From contig JAJRUA010000008.1 of the NCBI GenBank assembly GCA_024278035.1, forward strand, positions 1 to 10,071: a stretch of 10,071 bases of DNA. Reading direction: 5' to 3'. The notes beneath the pieces are model-generated. The model was given only the letters and a program-made list of their open reading frames with translations. It had not been told where the DNA came from and searched no databases. Of this stretch, positions 6,523 to 10,071 are shown piece after piece. Within the stretch, counting starts at the first letter, position 1, and each line of letters begins with the position of its first letter. Both the position numbers and the translations under genes were made by a program. Source of the DNA: Planctomycetota bacterium (GTDB taxonomy: Bacteria; Planctomycetota; Planctomycetia; Pirellulales; Lacipirellulaceae).

Positions 6523-7766
6523 TGAGCACTAACCCTACTATCCCTGCCGATGGCTCCACCAGAGGCGCTTCGAGCCGTGTTCCTGACTCCGCGGGCCGAT
6601 TTGGCTCTTTTGGCGGACGTTATGTCCCTGAGACGCTCGTACGGGCCCTCGATCAACTGACCGAGGAGTACGAAAAGTCGATCACTGACGCAGCCTTCCA
6701 GACGGAATTGGCTGAGTTGCTACGCGACTTTGTCGGGCGGGAGTCGCCTTTTTACCATGCGAAGCGATTGAGCCAGCGGTGTGGCGGGGCGCAGATTTAC
6801 TTCAAGCGTGAGGACACCAACCACACGGGTGCCCACAAGATCAACAACACCATTGGCCAGTGTTTGCTCACCAAACGGATGGGCAAGACGCGCGTCATCG
6901 CCGAGACGGGTGCCGGGCAACATGGCGTGGCGACCGCAACGGCGTGTGCCCATTTCGGCTTGCCGTGTGTTGTTTACATGGGCGAAGAGGACATTCGCCG
7001 CCAAGCGCCCAACGTCTTTTCGATGAAGCTGCTCGGTGCCGAAGTGCGGCCCGTGAGCAGTGGATCAAAAACGCTTCGCGATGCGGTGAACGAAGCGATG
7101 CGCGACTGGATGTCGTCCGTCGAAACAACGCACTACGTGCTCGGTTCGGCTGTTGGTCCCCATCCGTTCCCTCGGCTTGTGCGAGATTTTCAGTCGGTCA
7201 TCGGCCGAGAAACGATCACCCAGTGCCAAGAGCGATTGGGATGTTTGCCAAACACGGTGGTTGCGTGTGTCGGGGGTGGCTCGAACGCGGCGGGCATGTT
7301 TTATCCGTTCATTGACCACACCGAGGTGGAACTTGTGGGCGTCGAAGCCGGCGGCCGCAGTGATCAGCCGGGCGACCATGCCAGCCCGCTTACTTTCGGC
7401 CAGCCGGGCGTTTTGCACGGTTCGTTTAGCTATGTCATGCAAGACGACGATGGCCAAACGTGCGATGTCCACTCAATGTCGGCAGGGCTCGACTATCCGG
7501 GCGTCGGCCCTGAGCACAGTTACTGGAAAGAGACGGGCCGCGTTGCGTATACAAGCTGCCAAGATGGCACAGCCATGAAAGCGTTTGACGCCTGCTGCCA
7601 AACCGAAGGAATCATGCCCGCCCTCGAATCGTCGCACGCTATTGCGATGGCGATGGAAATCGCTGCGAAGCGATCGAAGGACGAAGTGGTGGTCGTCTGT
7701 CTCAGTGGCCGCGGCGACAAGGACGCCATGGAGATCGCCCGATTGAAGGGGATTAGTTACGGATAG
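6522..7766 (+). CDS. trpB: Tryptophan synthase beta chain
   Basis: This PLP enzyme condenses indole with L-serine to give tryptophan, the last step of the pathway, in a complex with TrpA. It has 414 residues, close to the usual 390-410; the extra length is a Ser/Thr/Pro-rich N-terminus before [15 protein letters not shown] (25-39). The PLP lysine is Lys106 in [10 protein letters not shown], the catalytic Glu is Glu128 in AETGAGQHG, and the cofactor phosphate loop is GGGSNA (251-256). [11 protein letters not shown] (323-333) and CLSGRGDKD (393-401) are the conserved C-terminal motifs. The ATG at 6522 follows AAGGGG with almost no spacing, which is poor as a ribosome-binding site and lies within the leader hairpin. 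It is on the same strand as trpA, but a toxin-antitoxin pair lies between them. Confidence 0.97.
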   Translation: MSTNPTIPADGSTRGASSRVPDSAGRFGSFGGRYVPETLVRALDQLTEEYEKSITDAAFQTELAELLRDFVGRESPFYHAKRLSQRCGGAQIYFKREDTNHTGAHKINNTIGQCLLTKRMGKTRVIAETGAGQHGVATATACAHFGLPCVVYMGEEDIRRQAPNVFSMKLLGAEVRPVSSGSKTLRDAVNEAMRDWMSSVETTHYVLGSAVGPHPFPRLVRDFQSVIGRETITQCQERLGCLPNTVVACVGGGSNAAGMFYPFIDHTEVELVGVEAGGRSDQPGDHASPLTFGQPGVLHGSFSYVMQDDDGQTCDVHSMSAGLDYPGVGPEHSYWKETGRVAYTSCQDGTAMKAFDACCQTEGIMPALESSHAIAMAMEIAAKRSKDEVVVVCLSGRGDKDAMEIARLKGISYG

Positions 7767-7815
7767 AAGAGAATAAATGACGCCTCTTTCCATGTCTATC
7801 GAGTAGAATATCAGT

Positions 7816-8076
7816 ATGCCAAACTACATCACCAACGAACAACGCGATGCCCTGGCTAGTTCGGAAGATCCGTGCATTCACCTGCATGATCCTGAAACAA
7901 ACAAGGTGTACGTTCTTATTGAACAGGGAGTTGAACCGGAGTTCGAGCAAGCCCATTTGGAGTACATGCGAGCAGGCCTCAAGCAAGCGGCTGAACAAGT
8001 TGTACGAGGTGAGGTCGAGCCTTGGGACAAATCGGCGATCCGATCCGCTGGCCAGCAACGCCTGGATCAACCGTGA
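7816..8076 (+). CDS. Antitoxin of a ParE-type toxin-antitoxin pair
   Basis: This 86-residue acidic protein begins MPNYITNEQRDALASSEDP. The N-terminal part (about 5-37), with IHLHDPETNKVYVLIEQ, resembles a short N-terminal region of planctomycete and cyanobacterial antitoxins that I recall as LTPEQ...DPETN..YVL. The C-terminal part (about 47-84) is predicted helical, EQAHLEYMRAGLKQAAEQ, followed by RGEVEPWDKSAIRSAGQQRL. Its WD....I...G..RL pattern recurs in antitoxins that wrap around RelE/ParE toxins. No ribbon-helix-helix domain is obvious, so autoregulation through DNA binding is uncertain. The stop codon overlaps the toxin start by four bases (GTGA, 8073-8076), which implies translational coupling. 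There is no clear Shine-Dalgarno at the start. The antitoxin call depends partly on the toxin next door. Confidence 0.78.
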   Translation: MPNYITNEQRDALASSEDPCIHLHDPETNKVYVLIEQGVEPEFEQAHLEYMRAGLKQAAEQVVRGEVEPWDKSAIRSAGQQRLDQP

Positions 8077-8372
8077 AGCGGCAATCCGTTCTTACCAGTC
8101 AGGCGAAAGAAGACCTAGCTGCCATTTGGGCGCATATTGCAAGTGAAAGTGTCCGTGCAGCCGACCGACTTCTCGACCGGATCGATGATGAAGTCCAGCT
8201 TCTAACAGCTTTTCCTTATCGAGGCGAAGTTGATCCAAGAGTGGGTGGCTATCGCCGGATTATCGTCGGTGCTTATCTTGTCTTTTATGAATCGAACGAC
8301 AAGCATCTTCGTGTCCTGAGAGTATTTCACGCCTCTCGTCGTATCGAGAATCTTGAGATAACTCGCGATTAG
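8073..8372 (+). CDS. ParE/RelE-family toxin
   Basis: The GTG at 8073 overlaps the antitoxin stop as GTGA and gives 99 residues, the normal ParE length; the ATG at 8022 would overlap the antitoxin by 55 bases and add a non-homologous N-terminus. Family features appear in order: SVLTSQAKEDLAAIWAHIA (5-23), the helix ADRLLDRIDDEVQLL (30-44), FPYRGEVDPRVGGYRRIIVG (47-66), YLVFYES (68-74) and VLRVFHASRRIE (81-92). The YRR.IVG.YLVFYE and RV.HASR motifs are the core of ParE toxins. These act on DNA gyrase in the best-studied cases, while RelE relatives cut mRNA; sequence alone does not decide the target here. In six 60-base lines counted by hand the module is about 50% GC, against about 58-63% in sampled trpA and trpB lines, which hints at later acquisition. 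Confidence 0.9.
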   Translation: MKRQSVLTSQAKEDLAAIWAHIASESVRAADRLLDRIDDEVQLLTAFPYRGEVDPRVGGYRRIIVGAYLVFYESNDKHLRVLRVFHASRRIENLEITRD

Positions 8373-8404
8373 TAACCCTCAACCGACCTAGTCTATCATT
8401 TATT

Positions 8405-9205
8405 ATGCCCTCGATTCCTGATCTTTTTGCCCAACTTCGCTCTGAGAACCGGAAGGCGCTCATGCCGTTCCTTACGGCAGGCGATCCCGATACGGAGTTC
8501 ACCGCTGCTGTGCTGCGAGAGATCGTCGCGCGCGGGGCTTCGATGTGTGAGATTGGCATTCCTTACAGCGATCCCATCGCCGATGGGCCGGTGATTCAGG
8601 CTTCCTACACACGGGCACTCAACAAGAAAATTAAACTGGCGAGCATCCTGGAGATGCTCGGCGAGACGTGCCCAACGCTCGGCGCACCTGCCGTGACGAT
8701 GGTTAGCTTTGCGATCATCTACCGCCATGGGACGGAGAAATACTGTGAAGCGGTGGCGTCTCGGGGTGTCGCGGGCTTGATCGTTCCGGACTTGCCACTC
8801 GAAGAATCGCCCGCGCTGGCGAAAATTTGTGCAAAGCACGGTTTGTCACTGATTCAATTGGTAACGCCCGTCACGCCGCGCGATCGGGCACTGCGTATTT
8901 GTGAAACCTCGACCGGCTTTGTTTACTACGTTTCGGTCGCCGGCATCACGGGGGAACGAACGGAGTTGCCGCCCGAGTTGGTTGACAATGTCGGCTGGCT
9001 CCGCTCGAAGACGGACTTGCCCATCTGCATCGGCTTCGGCATTAGCCGGCCTGAGCATGTACGGTTACTTGCCCCCGTGGCGGACGGCCTAATCGTTGGA
9101 TCGGCGGTCGTCAAGCGTATTGCTGAGGCCGCCGCCCGCCCGCGCGAGACGGTGCTAAGAGAGGTCGGTGATTACATTGCCGAGTTGCTAGCGGCCCTCG
9201 ATTGA
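8405..9205 (+). CDS. trpA: Tryptophan synthase alpha chain
   Basis: This enzyme cleaves indole-3-glycerol phosphate to indole and glyceraldehyde 3-phosphate and passes the indole to TrpB through a tunnel. It has 266 residues, a full-length TIM barrel. The catalytic residues fall at the same numbers as in E. coli: Glu49 in CEIGIPYSDP and Asp60 in IADGP. Phosphate-binding segments are AGITGER (179-185), IGFGIS (209-214) and VGSAVVK (231-237). The loop after strand 4 reads SFAIIYRHG (101-109), where many homologues have Tyr-x-Asn-Pro; I recall similar forms from planctomycetes. No Shine-Dalgarno precedes the ATG. It starts 32 bases after the toxin stop, so it could be read from the trpB transcript or from a promoter of the toxin-antitoxin module. 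Confidence 0.97.
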   Translation: MPSIPDLFAQLRSENRKALMPFLTAGDPDTEFTAAVLREIVARGASMCEIGIPYSDPIADGPVIQASYTRALNKKIKLASILEMLGETCPTLGAPAVTMVSFAIIYRHGTEKYCEAVASRGVAGLIVPDLPLEESPALAKICAKHGLSLIQLVTPVTPRDRALRICETSTGFVYYVSVAGITGERTELPPELVDNVGWLRSKTDLPICIGFGISRPEHVRLLAPVADGLIVGSAVVKRIAEAAARPRETVLREVGDYIAELLAALD

Positions 9206-9312
9206 CGGAAAAGGAATCTTTTTGTGGGAGGTGGTGTGTCTCCGACACCCGATTACGCACCACAAACGGTAGTGCGCGGGCAGTACCGTCCACGATTCCA
9301 TACCCTTTTCCG
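9206..9312. repeat. Structured non-coding element after trpA
   Basis: Starting one base after the trpA stop, CGGAAAAGG (9206-9214) pairs perfectly with CCTTTTCCG (9304-9312). Between these ends are two more stems. GTGGTG (9231-9236) pairs with CACCAC (9258-9263) and encloses GTGTC-TCC-GACAC (9236-9248, sharing one base). ACGGTA-G-TGC (9266-9275) pairs with GCA-G-TACCGT (9280-9289) around a GCGG loop with one mismatch; this stem spans 9266-9289. As RNA this would form a three-way junction. It could be a small miniature inverted-repeat element, a structured 3' untranslated region that protects or ends the trp transcript, or a small RNA. The pairing is seen directly; the function is unknown. Confidence 0.5.
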
Positions 9313-9319
9313 CCTGTTT

Positions 9320-9349
9320 TTGGCCTCGACCTACGCGGCGAAGTATAAT
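9320..9349 (+). promoter_or_regulatory. Probable sigma70-type promoter of the 178-residue hypothetical gene
   Basis: TTGGCC (9320-9325) lies 18 bases before a perfect TATAAT (9344-9349). Transcription would start near 9356 and leave a leader of about 47 bases. GAGGG (9389-9393) stands nine bases before the ATG at 9403, a usable ribosome-binding site. This is the clearest promoter in the window. Confidence 0.6.
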
Positions 9350-9402
9350 AGAGGGGAGGCAAGTGGTACGCCGTGACAAACATGTTTTGAGGGCCGAACC
9401 CT

Positions 9403-9939
9403 ATGCGTGACGATCGATCGAACGAGGAGTTAGATGAATCTGCCGCCCGGCGTTTCTTTGCTGGGGTGACCGAGCAGGCCTTCATGACGGAGTTGGGAGT
9501 GGCCGACCCGCCACTTATTGATTATCTCTCCGACTTGCTTTCGCGATTCATCCGCTCCGACGACATCTACGCCGTGCGAAGTGTGCGGGGCGAGCGGATC
9601 ACGCAAGTGGCCGACATGCTAGCCGAAGCCCACGCCCGGCGTGGCCCGGCCAAGCGCAATCTCCACCGCCACATTGGCGATTTCACACTTTTCTGGACCG
9701 GGCTCTTCCCCGAGATTGGGGAACGCATCCGAAAGACGGGCGGCAAAGATGCCCTGCTGGATTACTGCCAGCTAGGCAAGCAAAGCTACGCCGTGGCGGC
9801 GCACATTCCGGTTGAACGAGAGTTTGCCCCCAGCGAGCTGCTCGAACGCCTCAGCGCCGAGTTCGATCTCTGCGTCTACGGCCTTGGCGAAGTACGCAAA
9901 GCATGGGAAGAGCGAGACGATGATTCACTGTTGGTATAA
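9403..9939 (+). CDS. Conserved hypothetical protein, 178 residues
   Basis: The predicted protein is soluble, with no signal peptide or membrane segment. It looks mostly helical: RRFFAGVTEQAFMTELGVAD (16-35), PLIDYLSDLLSRFIRSD (37-53), an acidic and basic middle, then RHIGDFTLFWTGLFPEIG (89-106), DALLDYCQLGKQSYAVAA (115-132) and a C-terminal helical segment ending KAWEERDDDSLLV. I recognise RHIGDFTLFW.G..PE and LLDYC..GK..Y as conserved in an uncharacterised bacterial family that I recall from several phyla, but I know no established function. No catalytic motif stands out; the single His-Arg-His cluster (HRHIGDF) is the best candidate for a functional site. The gene has its own promoter and a good ribosome-binding site, so it is probably separate from the trp genes. 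A long inverted repeat follows its stop by five bases. Confidence 0.85.
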   Translation: MRDDRSNEELDESAARRFFAGVTEQAFMTELGVADPPLIDYLSDLLSRFIRSDDIYAVRSVRGERITQVADMLAEAHARRGPAKRNLHRHIGDFTLFWTGLFPEIGERIRKTGGKDALLDYCQLGKQSYAVAAHIPVEREFAPSELLERLSAEFDLCVYGLGEVRKAWEERDDDSLLV

Positions 9940-9944
9940 GCGCA

Positions 9945-10067
9945 AGGCGAGCGGTGGGGCGTTAGCCCCCCGATAGCAGCGCCTTGAAAGCAGTCCCCTA
10001 GACGGCAGCCCTTCCCTCAATGGTAACGGCCCCCCCCATCGGGGAGCTAACGCAACCCCGCTCGCCT
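9945..10067. repeat. Long imperfect inverted repeat, REP or MITE-like
   Basis: The left arm (9945-9974, beginning AGGCGAGCGGTGGGGCGTTA) and the right arm (10038-10067, ending CCCCGCTCGCCT) are reverse complements at 26 of 30 positions. They enclose 63 bases with no open frame. Each arm also holds its own smaller palindrome around the GTTAGC core (GGGGCGTTAGCCCC in the left arm). The element follows the stop of the hypothetical gene by five bases, so it may act as its terminator. Short arms of this type, with a GCGTTAGC core and GC-rich flanks, are to my memory scattered widely in planctomycete genomes. There is no coding capacity, so any movement would need an enzyme supplied elsewhere. Confidence 0.65.
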
Positions 10068-10071
10068 ACGG

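Noticed and set aside
6720..7472. Minus-strand frames within trpB
   Set aside because: They are antisense shadows of a fully conserved gene.
7804..7809. TAGAAT just before the antitoxin start as a -10 for a leaderless transcript
   Set aside because: No -35-like hexamer is found at 15-19 bases upstream; a chance match is likely.
7753..8070. Minus-strand 105-codon frame opposite the antitoxin
   Set aside because: It is a shadow of the coupled toxin-antitoxin reading frames and has no supporting features.

Overview
The window looks like chromosomal DNA from a planctomycete, probably of the Pirellulales group. The reasons are protein features typical of that lineage: a large exported protein with a LEPR-XLL N-terminus, a matrixin-like protein ending in a dockerin-type calcium loop and a PEP-CTERM anchor, a large DUF11-repeat envelope protein, and a short exported protein of a kind I associate with planctomycetes. 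Many starts lack a clear Shine-Dalgarno sequence, which also fits. The assignment is by recognition only; no search was run.

Layout. Bases 1-724 (minus) hold the N-terminal 241 codons of a large surface protein that runs off the left edge. After about 440 bases without a gene comes a 178-residue exported protein of unknown function (1164-1700, plus). It converges on a 769-residue four-repeat DUF11 protein (1780-4089, minus). A divergent spacer with a strong palindrome (4231-4290) separates that gene from a matrixin-like, dockerin and PEP-CTERM protein (4515-5570, plus). This converges on mutM/fpg (5599-6432, minus), which is divergent from trpB (6522-7766, plus). Then come a two-gene ParE-type toxin-antitoxin module (7816-8372), trpA (8405-9205), a structured non-coding segment (9206-9312), a promoter, and a 178-residue conserved hypothetical gene (9403-9939). 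A long imperfect inverted repeat (9945-10067) fills the right edge.

How the parts relate. The left half is mostly envelope or surface proteins with export signals. The right half is housekeeping: base-excision repair (MutM) and the last step of tryptophan synthesis (TrpB and TrpA, which form one enzyme complex). The most notable arrangement is the toxin-antitoxin pair between trpB and trpA, on the same strand with gaps of only 49 and 32 bases, so the trp genes and the module may be co-transcribed. The second is a 10-bp hairpin directly over the trpB ribosome-binding region and start codon, which could control translation of trpB.

I saw no tRNA, rRNA, CRISPR array, integrase or transposase gene. 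I do not see a wholly new multi-gene system. The best candidates for new biology are the trpB-TA-trpA arrangement, the trpB leader hairpin, the apparently inactivated metalloprotease, and the structured segment after trpA.
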